Shown here: positions 27,701 to 35,584 of the stretch, in pieces
Numbering within the stretch: the first letter of the stretch is position 1
Layout: every line of letters begins with the position of its first letter
NCBI RefSeq assembly: GCF_014203735.1
Contig: NZ_JACHJQ010000007.1
Coordinates: forward strand, 310,001-374,000
Direction: 5' to 3'
Origin: Actinophytocola algeriensis
GTDB lineage: Bacteria; Actinomycetota; Actinomycetes; Mycobacteriales; Pseudonocardiaceae
DNA length: 64,000 bases
The notes under the pieces: generated by a model
The model's database searches: none
Seen by the model: only the letters and a program-made list of their open reading frames with translations
What the model was told of the DNA's origin: nothing
Program-made: the position numbers and the translations under genes

Positions 27701-28614
27701 GCGTTCACCTCCCGCATGGGCTTGACCACTTTCAGGTAAACACCGATGACCACGATGATCACCACGAAGTTGACCACCGACAGGGCGCTCGCCGTGTCGA
27801 TCTGCCGGTCGTTCTGGATGAGTTTGAACATGAACGTGGTGGTGGTGTCCGCGTCGTTGCCGGGTATGGCGCCGGTCATGGTCTTGAGGATCGGCAGCGA
27901 GTTGAACACGTTGATGATGTTGATGATCGCGGCGACCGCGAGCGCGGGCCGCAGCATCGGGAACACCACGCTCCAGTACGTCTGCACCTTGCCCGCGCCG
28001 TCGATGGACGCGGCCTCCAGCACGTCGTGCGGGATCGTCTGCAGACCCGCCAGCACGACGAACGTCGTGAACGGCACCGACACGAACACGGCGACCGCCA
28101 TGGCTGACAGGAACCCCGACGTCGCGTTCTTCAGGAACCCGTACGGCTCGTCGATGATGCCGACGTCCACGAGGAACTTGTTGATGATCCCGTAGAACGG
28201 GTCGAGGCCGTAGACGAACACCGTCGAGGTCATCACGACCGAAGCGGCCCACGGCACGATGATGACCATCCGCAGGACCTTGCGGCCGGGGAACTTCTTG
28301 TTCAGGAACTGGGCGAGAACCAGCGAGAGCAGCACGGTCACCACGACCGTGCCGACCGTCCAGACAACGGTGTTCGTGAGCACCGTCGGCAGCGGGTCGA
28401 GCCCGAACACGCGGACGTAGTTCTCGAACCCGGCCCAGCCGCGGTCCTTGCCGAACCGGGACAGGTCGCGGAACGACGTGTAGACCATGTAGCCGGCGGG
28501 GAAGATCACCACCCCGACGATCAGGACCAGCGCAGGCAGGAGCCAGGGAAGCGCCTGCATCGTCGACTGCCGGCGCGCCTGCCGCCGCAAGGCTTTGTTA
28601 CGTGCTGTTACCAC
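27697..28614 (-). CDS. sugar ABC transporter permease (MalF-like)
   Basis: A 305-residue permease with six membrane segments and the EAA loop VLEAASIDGAGKVQTYWSVVFPML. The N-terminus is basic (RRQARRQS). It pairs with the MalG-like permease (4-bp GTGA overlap) to form the translocation channel for the lipoprotein-bound sugar. It is separated from the binding-protein gene upstream by a strong hairpin, which fits the usual higher expression of the binding protein. Confidence 0.92.
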   Translation of the reverse strand: MVTARNKALRRQARRQSTMQALPWLLPALVLIVGVVIFPAGYMVYTSFRDLSRFGKDRGWAGFENYVRVFGLDPLPTVLTNTVVWTVGTVVVTVLLSLVLAQFLNKKFPGRKVLRMVIIVPWAASVVMTSTVFVYGLDPFYGIINKFLVDVGIIDEPYGFLKNATSGFLSAMAVAVFVSVPFTTFVVLAGLQTIPHDVLEAASIDGAGKVQTYWSVVFPMLRPALAVAAIINIINVFNSLPILKTMTGAIPGNDADTTTTFMFKLIQNDRQIDTASALSVVNFVVIIVVIGVYLKVVKPMREVNA

Positions 28615-28634
28615 CCGAGCGCCCTTCTGGGTAC

Positions 28635-28670
28635 CGGCGCGGGGCCCTGTCTCGGCAGGGCCCCGCGCCG
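28635..28670 (-). terminator. intercistronic stem-loop between binding-protein and permease genes
   Basis: CGGCGCGGGGCCCTG pairs perfectly with CAGGGCCCCGCGCCG around TCTCGG. No T run; position 28 nt after the binding-protein stop suggests attenuation or mRNA 3'-end protection, as at malE-malF. Confidence 0.8.
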
Positions 28671-28697
28671 GCCGTCTTACTGTTGTACGCCTCAGTC

Positions 28698-29942
28698 TCA
28701 GCCTTCGACGTCAGCCTTGGCCTGGATCGACTTGAGCACCTCGTCGACCGACTTGGTCTCGATCTGGCCGACGTCGGACTTGAAGGCACCCGAGGTCTGG
28801 CCCCAGGCCGGGTTGGTGGCCGGGTAGAACTTCGCGTCCGGCAGCGACTCGAGGAACGTCTTCAGCTCCGGCTTGGCGGCGGCCGCCTCGGCGCCCGACT
28901 TGGTCGCCGGGATGAAGCCCTCGTTGTCGTTGAACTTGACGTAGTTGTCCTGCTGGTAGAAGAAGTCGAGGAACTTCGCGATCGACTCCTGCTTGTCCTC
29001 GTCCTTGTTGAAGCCGACGAAGTAGTCGGCGACACCGAGGGTCACCGGCTCGCCGTCCTTGGTCGGGCTCGGTGCGATGGCCCAGTCGAGGTCCGGGGCC
29101 TTCTCGTTGATCTGGCCGACGATCGGCGGCAGGCCTTCGATCATGCCGATCTTGCCCTGGATGAACACGTCCAGCAGCGGGGTGCGGTCGGTCGCGCCCG
29201 GGTTCGGCTGGGTGGCACCCTCGTCGATCATCTTCTTCATGAAGGTGAGGGCTTCCTTGGCCTCCGGCGTGTCGATCGTCATCTTGCCGTCCTTCTCCCA
29301 GGACGCGCCGTTGCCGTACGCCCAGATGGACGTCTCGGCCTGCGCTTCCTCGGAGCCCAGCGGCATGCCGTAGCCGTAGACACCGCCGCCGAGCGCGGAG
29401 ATCTTCTTCGAAGCGTCGAGCAGCTCGTCCCACGTCTTCGGCGGCGCGGTGATGCCTGCCTGCTCGAAGAGCGTCTTGTTGTAGAACAGCGCGCGGGTCG
29501 AGGCCACGGTCGGCACGCCGTAGGCCTGACCGTCGATCTTGGCGCTGTCGATGAACGCCGGCTCGATGTCCTCGTACGTCTCCGGCGAGACGATCTCCTC
29601 GGCCTTGTACAGCGCGCCGTCGGTGGCGTAGGCCGGACCCGCGGCATCCAGCTCGAGGATGTCCGGCGGCTTGTTGTTCTGCATCTTCGTGGTCATGACG
29701 TTGTAGATGTCGTCCCAGCTCTGGGTCTCGAGCTTGACGTCGATGTTCGAGTTCTCCGCCTCGAAGTCCTTGACCAACTGCTCCCAGTACGGCTTGGTCT
29801 TGTCGCCGTAGATGGGCACCAGCAGCTCCAGGCTGACGTTCTCGCCATCGCCGCCGCTGCCGCTGCCCGAGTCACTGCCGCAGCCGGCGAGTCCGAGCGC
29901 TGCCGCGGTCGCCACCGCGACTGCCATTGTGACGCGCCTCAA
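28698..29942 (-). CDS. extracellular sugar-binding lipoprotein
   Basis: A 414-residue solute-binding protein of the CUT1 cluster. The signal peptide ends in the lipobox LAGC (Cys21), followed by a Ser/Gly-rich linker. VKDFEAENSNIDVKLETQ is the first lobe motif and FNKDEDKQESIAKFLDFF the second-lobe helix. Ligand is not predictable from sequence alone; genes around it (GH109-like, SIS isomerase) and the DasR-like operator upstream point to an N-acetylated amino sugar or its oligomer. Confidence 0.9.
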   Translation of the reverse strand: MRRVTMAVAVATAAALGLAGCGSDSGSGSGGDGENVSLELLVPIYGDKTKPYWEQLVKDFEAENSNIDVKLETQSWDDIYNVMTTKMQNNKPPDILELDAAGPAYATDGALYKAEEIVSPETYEDIEPAFIDSAKIDGQAYGVPTVASTRALFYNKTLFEQAGITAPPKTWDELLDASKKISALGGGVYGYGMPLGSEEAQAETSIWAYGNGASWEKDGKMTIDTPEAKEALTFMKKMIDEGATQPNPGATDRTPLLDVFIQGKIGMIEGLPPIVGQINEKAPDLDWAIAPSPTKDGEPVTLGVADYFVGFNKDEDKQESIAKFLDFFYQQDNYVKFNDNEGFIPATKSGAEAAAAKPELKTFLESLPDAKFYPATNPAWGQTSGAFKSDVGQIETKSVDEVLKSIQAKADVEG

Positions 29943-30029
29943 GATGTCCTCCGTTTCCGCCTGGCCGGTCCGGTCCGCCTGGCTGGGTCGCCGCTCCGGA
30001 CCGCTGTGGTCCCTTGGCCCGAAATGGCG

Positions 30030-30045
30030 ATTGGTTTATACCACT
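30030..30045. promoter_or_regulatory. DasR-like responsive element (dre)
   Basis: The 16-mer ATTGGTTTATACCACT matches the Streptomyces dre pattern (A-S-TGGTCTAGACCA-S-T) in both TGGT/ACCA arms, with changes in the four central bases and one outer base. It lies 88 nt upstream of the binding-protein start, a plausible promoter position. DasR is the GntR-family, glucosamine-6-phosphate-responsive regulator of chitin and GlcNAc use. Confidence 0.55.
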
Positions 30046-30080
30046 TGTTCACCCGAACGCCGCCCATTGTCCTCAAGTGG

Positions 30081-31157
30081 TTACGAGCGGTACCGGGTCA
30101 GTGGAGTGTGCGGAGCGAGCACCGGACACTCCCGCAACATCTCCCGCACCCGGGCGACCACGTCGGCCGCGGTCCCGGTCGTCGTGAAGCCGGCCGCGAG
30201 CCGGTGCCCGCCACCGCCCATGCCGACCGCCACGACCCGCACGTCCACCGCGCTTTTCGCACGCAGCGAGCCCGACCACTCACCGGGCGCCATCTCCTTG
30301 ATCACGAGCGCGACCTCGGCCTCACTCGTCGTGCGCAGGATGTCCACGACGGACTCGACCTCCTCGAGCCGCACACCCGCCATGTCGTCCAGGGTCACCG
30401 CGGTGTGCACGAGCCCGTGCCCGCCCGCCGCCGCCGGCTCCAGCTCGGCCCTGCCGAGGACCCGCGCCAGCATCGGCAGCCACGCGAACGGGTGCCCGTC
30501 CATCAGCTCTCGCGCGATGACCGTCGGCTCCGCACCGGCCTCGACCAGGCGGGCCGCGGTCCGGTGGGTGGCCGCGGTGGCGCGGCGGAAGGAACTGGTG
30601 TCGGTCATCAGCCCCGCGTACAGGCAGCGGGCGATGTCCTGGTCGAGCGGGACGCCCAGCTCGTCGACCAGCGCGAGGACCAGCACGGCCGTCGCCTCCG
30701 CGGTCTCGTCGACGACGTTGTGCGTGCCGAACCCGGTGTTGGACGCGTGGTGGTCGACGACGAGCACGTGTCCGCTCGTGCCGACCCGGTCCGCCAGCCA
30801 GCCGAGCCGGGCCGCGCTGCCGGTGTCGAGGGCGACCAGCAGCTCCGGCGCGGCGGGCACCTCGCTCGCCGGGACGACGAGCCCTGCGGTGTCGAGGCCG
30901 CGCAGCGATTCGGGCACCTCGGCGGGCGGCCCGAACGACACCCGCACGGTCGCACCCAGCTTCCGCAGCGCGAGGGCGAGCGCGAGTGCGCTGCCGAGCG
31001 CGTCCGCGTCCGGGTTGACATGCCCGAGCAGGGTCACGTCGGTCGCGGTCCTGAGCAGTTCCGCGGCCGCACGAAGATCGGCGGTCAGCACCCGCACAGC
31101 CTCACGCAACCGGGCGGTGCCGTCCAGTGGTACCCGGGTGGCCGCGACGGACAGCAT
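30081..31157 (-). CDS. nrnA: DHH/DHHA1 bifunctional oligoribonuclease / PAP phosphatase
   Basis: A 358-residue NrnA. The DHH domain shows HVNPDADALGS (46-56), VALDTG and DHHASN (135-140); the DHHA1 domain ends with GGGGHRLAAGF. NrnA degrades nano-RNA and 3'-phosphoadenosine phosphate. In most actinobacteria it directly follows rbfA; here about 4 kb of other genes separate them. The last residues (LAPHTPLTRYRS) resemble a decayed gene-border repeat. Its start codon lies 3 nt from a perfect 14-bp palindrome. Confidence 0.92.
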   Translation of the reverse strand: MLSVAATRVPLDGTARLREAVRVLTADLRAAAELLRTATDVTLLGHVNPDADALGSALALALALRKLGATVRVSFGPPAEVPESLRGLDTAGLVVPASEVPAAPELLVALDTGSAARLGWLADRVGTSGHVLVVDHHASNTGFGTHNVVDETAEATAVLVLALVDELGVPLDQDIARCLYAGLMTDTSSFRRATAATHRTAARLVEAGAEPTVIARELMDGHPFAWLPMLARVLGRAELEPAAAGGHGLVHTAVTLDDMAGVRLEEVESVVDILRTTSEAEVALVIKEMAPGEWSGSLRAKSAVDVRVVAVGMGGGGHRLAAGFTTTGTAADVVARVREMLRECPVLAPHTPLTRYRS

Positions 31158-31160
31158 TTT

Positions 31161-31174
31161 GACAGGTACCTGTC
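31161..31174. promoter_or_regulatory. MarR operator candidate
   Basis: Perfect palindrome GACAGGTACCTGTC in the 37-bp spacer between divergent nrnA and the MarR gene. It overlaps the presumed nrnA ribosome site, so binding could affect both genes. Confidence 0.65.
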
Positions 31175-31194
31175 GATCTGGCAGTTTGTCTCGC

Positions 31195-31647
31195 GTGTCC
31201 GAACTCAGCCCCGGCGGGTGGGCGTTCTCCGAGTTGCTGGTCGAGGTGTTCCGCGTGAACGGGTTGCTGCTGGCCGCGGGCGACGCACTGACCCGGCCGG
31301 CCGGGCTGACGAGCGCGCGGTGGCAGGTGCTCGGCGTCGTCGACCACGGCCCGGCCACTGTCGCGCAGGTGGCGCGCACGATGGGTCTGACCAGGCAGTC
31401 CGTGCGGCAGACCGCCGACGCGCTGGCCAGGGACGGCATGGTCGCGTTCACCGACAACCCCGCCGACCGCAGGGCACGGCTCATGACCTTGACCGACACC
31501 GGCCGCACCGCGCTGCGGTACGTGGAGGAACAGCAGGCGGGCTGGGCGTCCGCCATCGCCGAGCGCATGCCGCACTCGGAACTGCGCGCGGCACTCGCGG
31601 TGCTGCGCGATCTCGGCGACCTGCTGGAGGACACACATGACCGGTGA
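31195..31647 (+). CDS. MarR-family regulator
   Basis: About 150 residues. The winged helix covers about 45-110: LTSARWQVLGVVDHGPATVAQVARTMGLTRQSVRQTADALARDGMV followed by the wing NPADRRARLMTLTDTGR, the MarR DPxDRR-type signature. GTG 31195 begins right after the palindromic operator. Its 3' end overlaps the start of a broken VOC-family gene by 11 bp, the original regulated partner. Confidence 0.88.
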   Translation: MSELSPGGWAFSELLVEVFRVNGLLLAAGDALTRPAGLTSARWQVLGVVDHGPATVAQVARTMGLTRQSVRQTADALARDGMVAFTDNPADRRARLMTLTDTGRTALRYVEEQQAGWASAIAERMPHSELRAALAVLRDLGDLLEDTHDR

Positions 31648-31888
31648 GGTGACCGTCCCCCTGCTGCCGTGCGCGGCGGTGGACGACATGGTGGCGTTCT
31701 ACGACACGCTCGGCTTCCGGCGCACCTCCGCCAGACGAAGCCGAACCCCTACGTCGTGGTGCGGCCGGGCGGCAACCAAGATCCTCGACGGCGCGCTCGC
31801 CCGCGAACCGGACGCGCCGGAGCGGGTGGAGGCGCTCACCGACCTGCTACCCGGTGGCGACGCACGGGGACTCGGCCCCGAGCAGTAG
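31637..31888 (+). pseudogene. truncated, frameshifted VOC (glyoxalase/bleomycin-resistance) gene
   Basis: The start VTVPLLPCAAVDDMVAFYDTLGF is a normal VOC beginning; the expected next piece (QTKPNPYVVVRPGG) is present one frame over, and after a deletion the original frame resumes with REPDAPERVEALTDL. Intact relatives are over 200 residues; at most 83 remain in one frame. The 3' end overlaps the convergent lipoprotein gene by 42 bp, consistent with loss of the C-terminal part. Confidence 0.8.
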
Positions 31889-32308
31889 CTCGCCCTCGTC
31901 GTTGTCCTTCAAGGACATCCGGAACCCGTCCGCCGTGTTCTCCACCCACACGTAGTGCCGGGCGGGCCGCAGGTCGCGCACGACCTCGAAGCCGTTGTCC
32001 TCCCACCAGCCGACCATCGTGTCGAAGTGCCGGTTCTCGTCGACGAGGCCACGGATCCAGTACGTGTTGCGGACGACCACGCGGCCGCGGGGCTCCCCCC
32101 GGCACGGGCCGGACGCGGCAGGCGCAGCCTCCTCCAGCTTGACGTCCGGCAGCGCCGTGGCGGCGCGGCGGACGTAGCTGTCCACCCGTTCGTACGCCTC
32201 CGACTCCGTCACCTCATCCGAGGTGGCGGGGCCGCCGCACCCCGCCAGCACCAGCGTGATGGCGAGGAGCGGGAACCACCTCAGGGCGCGCCGCACTGCC
32301 ACAGCCAC
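31847..32308 (-). CDS. small lipoprotein of unknown function
   Basis: About 153 residues with a signal peptide ending in LAGC (lipobox, Cys about 26). The mature part has RRAATALPDVKLEEA, NTYWIRGLVDENR and WVENTADGFRMSLKDNDEGELLLGAESPC, a pattern found in small actinobacterial lipoproteins with no known role. Start is one of three GTGs (32308, 32302, 32296); the first is given. Its 3' end runs into the VOC pseudogene on the other strand. Confidence 0.7.
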   Translation of the reverse strand: MAVAVRRALRWFPLLAITLVLAGCGGPATSDEVTESEAYERVDSYVRRAATALPDVKLEEAAPAASGPCRGEPRGRVVVRNTYWIRGLVDENRHFDTMVGWWEDNGFEVVRDLRPARHYVWVENTADGFRMSLKDNDEGELLLGAESPCVATG

Positions 32309-32402
32309 ACCACCTTCGTCGGAGCACCGCGAATTCCAGAGTGGACGTTCCAGGTCCACCGCGGTGTGACGAGGATAGCGGTGCCGGGCTCGGATCGAGC
32401 CG

Positions 32403-33155
32403 CTAGTTCTGCCCGGCGAGTACCGCCACGTGCTGGCGGCCGCCGTCGACGTCGAGCGTGATGCCGTGCACGAACGCGGCGTCGTCGCTCGCGAGGTACA
32501 CCGCCGCGCGGGCGATCGCCTCGGGATCACCCGGCGTACCGGCCGGGGTCCCGGCCATCATGCCGGCGGCCGGGTGGTCCTCCCCCAGCTCGTGGACGAC
32601 GCCCGGCGAGATCGCGTTGACCCGCACGCCACGCGGCCCGTACTCCGCCGCCCACGTCCTGGTCATCGTCTCGACCGCGCCCTTGCTCGCCGAGTACGCG
32701 ATCCCGCTCGGCACACCGAGCCGGGCGATCCACGAGCCGAGGTTGACGATCACCCCGCCACCCCGCTCGGCCATGGCGGGCGCGAGCGCGGCGACCAGGA
32801 AGACCGGCGCCTTCACGTTGACCGCGAACACCGCGTCGAACGCCTCCTCCCGCACCTGCTCGGTCCGTGCCGGGTCGATGAGGCCCGCGTTGTTGACCAG
32901 GATGTCGACGTGCCCGAGCACGCTGGTGGCCTCGGTGGCGAGCGCACGTGCGCCCTGCGCGGAACCGAGGTCGGCCGCGACGAAGTCGGCCTTCCCGCCC
33001 GCCGCCCTGATCTCGGCGACCACGGCGTCGCCACGTTCCTCGTCGCGGCCGGACACGAGCACGTGCGCACCCTCCGCCCCGAACGCGAGCGCGATCGCGC
33101 GGCCGATGTTGCTGGTGGAGCCGGTGACGAGTGCCGTCCTGCCGGTGAGACGCAT
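32403..33155 (-). CDS. short-chain dehydrogenase/reductase
   Basis: A 250-residue classical SDR: cofactor motif TGSTSNIG (11-18), NNAG (88-91), Ser141 and the YSASK catalytic pair Tyr154/Lys158, and the closing LDVDGGRQH. Arg37 after beta-2 suggests NADP(H) preference. Substrate unknown. It is divergent from a TetR gene with two operator copies between them, so it is probably induced by the TetR ligand, which may be its own substrate. Confidence 0.9.
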   Translation of the reverse strand: MRLTGRTALVTGSTSNIGRAIALAFGAEGAHVLVSGRDEERGDAVVAEIRAAGGKADFVAADLGSAQGARALATEATSVLGHVDILVNNAGLIDPARTEQVREEAFDAVFAVNVKAPVFLVAALAPAMAERGGGVIVNLGSWIARLGVPSGIAYSASKGAVETMTRTWAAEYGPRGVRVNAISPGVVHELGEDHPAAGMMAGTPAGTPGDPEAIARAAVYLASDDAAFVHGITLDVDGGRQHVAVLAGQN

Positions 33156-33170
33156 GGCTTCGATCCCTTC

Positions 33171-33188
33171 TTGGACTGACCGGTCCAA
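33171..33188. promoter_or_regulatory. TetR operator 1
   Basis: TTGGACTGACCGGTCCAA, arms TTGGAC/GTCCAA perfect; 16 nt upstream of the SDR start. Confidence 0.8.
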
Positions 33189-33200
33189 TCCTACGTTCGT

Positions 33201-33218
33201 CTGGACCGATCAGTCCAA
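33201..33218. promoter_or_regulatory. TetR operator 2
   Basis: CTGGACCGATCAGTCCAA, arms TGGAC/GTCCA perfect; 30 bp from operator 1 centre to centre and 10 nt before the TetR start. Confidence 0.8.
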
Positions 33219-33228
33219 GAGTTAGAGT

Positions 33229-33807
33229 GTGATCGTGCTGACGGCGAAGGGCGCGGCGACCCGCGAGCGGATCGTGCTGGGCGCGGCGGAGCTGATCCGC
33301 GGCCGCGGCCTGTCCGTCGGCCTCGACGACATCCGCGGCGCCACGTCGACGAGCAAGAGCCAGCTGTTCCACTACTTCCCGGACGGCAAGGCAGACCTGT
33401 TGCTGGCGGTGGCGCGGCACGAGGCCGCCCGCGTGCTCGGCGACCAGCAGCCGCACCTCGCCGACCTGACCACGTGGGAGAAGTGGCTGGCGTGGCGGGA
33501 CCGGGTCATCGAGATCTACGACGGCCAGCGCGCGGGCTGCCCGCTCTCCGCGCTGGTGTCGCAACTGGCCACCCCGGGCGCCCGGGAGATCATCACGGAG
33601 CTGTACGAGCAGTGGCACCGGCACCTGGTGACCGGCATCGACGCACTGAAGGCCAACGGCGCCACCCCGGCCGGGTTGGACGAAAACCGTGCTGCCACAA
33701 CGATTCTGACCGCCGTCACCGGCGGCGCGAACCTGCTCCAGGCGACCGGCGACATGACCTACCTGGAGACCGCGCTCACGGACGCGCTCGAGTCCCTCCG
33801 GAACTGA
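33229..33807 (+). CDS. TetR-family regulator
   Basis: A 192-residue TetR. The HTH is TRERIVLGAAELIRGRGLSVGLDDIRGATSTSKSQLFHYFPDGKADL (about 10-56), and the C-terminal domain has CPLSALVSQLATPG and YEQWHRHL, typical of TetR_C subgroup regulators linked to SDR or quinone-stress genes. Twin operators in the divergent spacer suggest tight auto- and cross-repression of the SDR gene. The 3' end overlaps the convergent MerR gene by 32 bp. Confidence 0.88.
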   Translation: MIVLTAKGAATRERIVLGAAELIRGRGLSVGLDDIRGATSTSKSQLFHYFPDGKADLLLAVARHEAARVLGDQQPHLADLTTWEKWLAWRDRVIEIYDGQRAGCPLSALVSQLATPGAREIITELYEQWHRHLVTGIDALKANGATPAGLDENRAATTILTAVTGGANLLQATGDMTYLETALTDALESLRN

Positions 33808-34180
33808 ACGGCACCGGGCACTCGGGCCGGTCCGCGCACTCGACCAGGTCGTCGCACCCGGCGTCGAGCGCGGCACGCAACGAGTCGCGGACGATCGACA
33901 GGTCCGCGATCCGCGCCTCCACCTCGGCGAGCTTCGCCGTGGCACGGTCCGCCAGTCCGGTGTGGAGCTCGAGCAGTTCCGCCACCTCGTCCAGCGTGAA
34001 CCCCAGCCGCTGCGCGGCCTTGATCACGCGCAGGACGGTCACCGCCTCCGGCCGGTACACGCGGTGCCCGCCGAGCGTCCGCTCCGGCTCGGCCAGCAGC
34101 CCGCGCCGCTCGTAGTAGCGCAGCGTCTCCGGGTTCACCCCGGCCGCACGCGCGACCTCCCCGCTCCGCAACCCGGTCAC
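33776..34180 (-). CDS. MerR-family regulator
   Basis: A 134-residue MerR: winged helix LRSGEVARAAGVNPETLRYYERRGLL (3-28) and RVYRPEAVTVLRVIKAAQRLGFTLDEVAELL, then a dimerisation helix and a C-terminal CDDLVECADRPECPVPF with three cysteines, placed where metal-sensing MerR proteins bind their ion. The GTG start overlaps the stop of the upstream small gene by 4 bp (GTGA). Metal or thiol-reactive ligand is inferred, not shown. Confidence 0.85.
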   Translation of the reverse strand: MTGLRSGEVARAAGVNPETLRYYERRGLLAEPERTLGGHRVYRPEAVTVLRVIKAAQRLGFTLDEVAELLELHTGLADRATAKLAEVEARIADLSIVRDSLRAALDAGCDDLVECADRPECPVPFSSGGTRARP

Positions 34181-34497
34181 GGCGCCACTCCCGACACGGC
34201 CCGCGCGGCCAGCGCGTCGAGCACCTCGACGTGCTGCTCCCCCACCGACACCCCGAGCGTCAGCTCCCCCGCCGTCAGGGTCAGGGTGAACGTGAAGAAC
34301 GAACAGCATCCGGTCTCCCGCGCGGCCAGCGCCGCCGCGGTACCCGCCACCTCAGGGGGAAGCGCGAACCGCAGCTCCCCCGGCGCGACCCGCTCCGCAC
34401 TGGTCGCGGTCGCGAACAACGCGTCGAACTCGGCCACCCGCAGCGGCCGGTCCGCCGTCGGCAGCGTGCACGCCGACGGCACCCATTCCAGCTCCAT
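34177..34497 (-). CDS. small protein encoded with the MerR regulator
   Basis: A 106-residue protein with no signal peptide: VPSACTLPTADRPLRVAEFDALFA, then ARETGCCSFFTFTL and a final HVEVLDALAARA. Three cysteines (C10 and the GCC pair) could bind metal. Homologues commonly sit next to MerR genes in actinobacteria as far as I recall, but I know no assigned function. It is first in a two-gene operon with the MerR gene behind a MerR-type promoter. Confidence 0.7.
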   Translation of the reverse strand: MELEWVPSACTLPTADRPLRVAEFDALFATATSAERVAPGELRFALPPEVAGTAAALAARETGCCSFFTFTLTLTAGELTLGVSVGEQHVEVLDALAARAVSGVAP

Positions 34498-34511
34498 GAC
34501 TCCACGGTAAG

Positions 34512-34529
34512 CCCGTACCCGGGTACCGG
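34512..34529 (-). promoter_or_regulatory. MerR-type operator/promoter
   Basis: The palindrome GTACCCGGGTAC sits between a TTGCAT (-35 candidate) and TTACCG (-10 candidate) on the minus strand separated by 19 bp, the long spacer that MerR proteins correct by DNA distortion. It lies about 15 nt upstream of the small gene. Confidence 0.65.
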
Positions 34530-34538
34530 ATGCAAGCC

Positions 34539-35069
34539 TCAATCCTGGAACAGCGTCCGCGCCACGCCACGCGCCGCGGCGGTCAGGTCGTCGCCCAGGC
34601 GCGCGGGCAGCGCGCCGGCCTGCCACAGCGTCGCGAAGCCGTGCATCAGCGACCACGCCGCGACCTCGTTGTAGTCACCCGGTTTCCGCGCCGCGCCACG
34701 CGCGAGCACCGCCCCCGCCCGCGCGCGTGCCGCGGCCAGTGCCGGGTCGTCGCGGTGGTGGGTGTCGGGGCGGAACATCACCTCGAAGTGCGCCGGGTGC
34801 GCGACCGCGAACCGGACGTACGCGACGCCCACTTCCGCGAAGTCGTCCCCGGCCGCGGTCAGCGCCTCGGCCAGCAGGTCGAAACCCTCCTCGGCCAACG
34901 CGGTCAGCACGCCGGCCTTGTCACCGAAGTGGTGGACCGGCGCCGCGTGCGAGACTCCGGCCCTGCGGGCGACGTCGCGCAGGCTCAGGTTGGCCGACCC
35001 GACGGCCGTGATCGCGTCGACCGCGGCGCTCAGGATCGCGCGCCGCAGATCCCCGTGGTGGTACGGCAT
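34539..35069 (-). CDS. TetR-family regulator
   Basis: A 176-residue TetR. HTH: YHHGDLRRAILSAAVDAITAVG then SLRDVARRAGVSHAAPVHHFGDKAGVLTALAEEGFDLL. The C-terminal part has the WHG-type pattern (AHPAHFEVMFRPD, WSLMHGFATLWQAGAL). Ligand unknown. ATG 35069 is 26 bp after the rbfA stop, so it may be transcribed through from the infB-rbfA operon. Confidence 0.88.
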   Translation of the reverse strand: MPYHHGDLRRAILSAAVDAITAVGSANLSLRDVARRAGVSHAAPVHHFGDKAGVLTALAEEGFDLLAEALTAAGDDFAEVGVAYVRFAVAHPAHFEVMFRPDTHHRDDPALAAARARAGAVLARGAARKPGDYNEVAAWSLMHGFATLWQAGALPARLGDDLTAAARGVARTLFQD

Positions 35070-35094
35070 GCCGGCGATCTTACCGCCGACAAGA

Positions 35095-35547
35095 TCAATC
35101 CTCTTCCTCGTCGTCCTCACGGGGTGCCCGGTACGGGTCCGGGTCACCGGCGGGCTTCGCGCCGTTGGCGAGCCGGGCCACCTCCGCGTCCGCGGCGGCC
35201 GCCCTGGCCAGCAGGTCCTCGATGTTCTTCGAGTCCTCCGGGATGGGGTCGGCGACGAACGTGAGCGTGGGGGTGAACCGGACGCCGGTGCCCGCGCCGA
35301 CCATCGACCGCAGCACACCCTTCGCGGACTCCAGCGCGGCGGCCGCCCCCTGCATGTCCGGCGTCACGTCCAGCCTGTCGCCGAGCACGGTGTAGTACAC
35401 CGTCGCGTCGTGCAGGTCCGCGGTCACCTTGGTGTCCGTGATCGTCACGCGGGCGAGCCGCGGGTCCTTCACCTCGTGCTCCAGCGCGGACGCGACGATC
35501 TGCGCGATCCGCTTCGCGAGCTTGCGGGCGCGTGGTGCGTCAGCCAC
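35095..35547 (-). CDS. rbfA: ribosome-binding factor A
   Basis: A 150-residue RbfA, a KH-like late 30S maturation factor. The N-terminal [26 protein letters not shown] and [21 protein letters not shown] are characteristic, and the C-terminus is an acidic tail (EDDEEED). In order infB-DUF503-rbfA. Confidence 0.93.
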   Translation of the reverse strand: MADAPRARKLAKRIAQIVASALEHEVKDPRLARVTITDTKVTADLHDATVYYTVLGDRLDVTPDMQGAAAALESAKGVLRSMVGAGTGVRFTPTLTFVADPIPEDSKNIEDLLARAAAADAEVARLANGAKPAGDPDPYRAPREDDEEED

Positions 35548-35584
35548 GACGGTCTCCTTCTACTGTGCTTCGACGGAGCACGGA

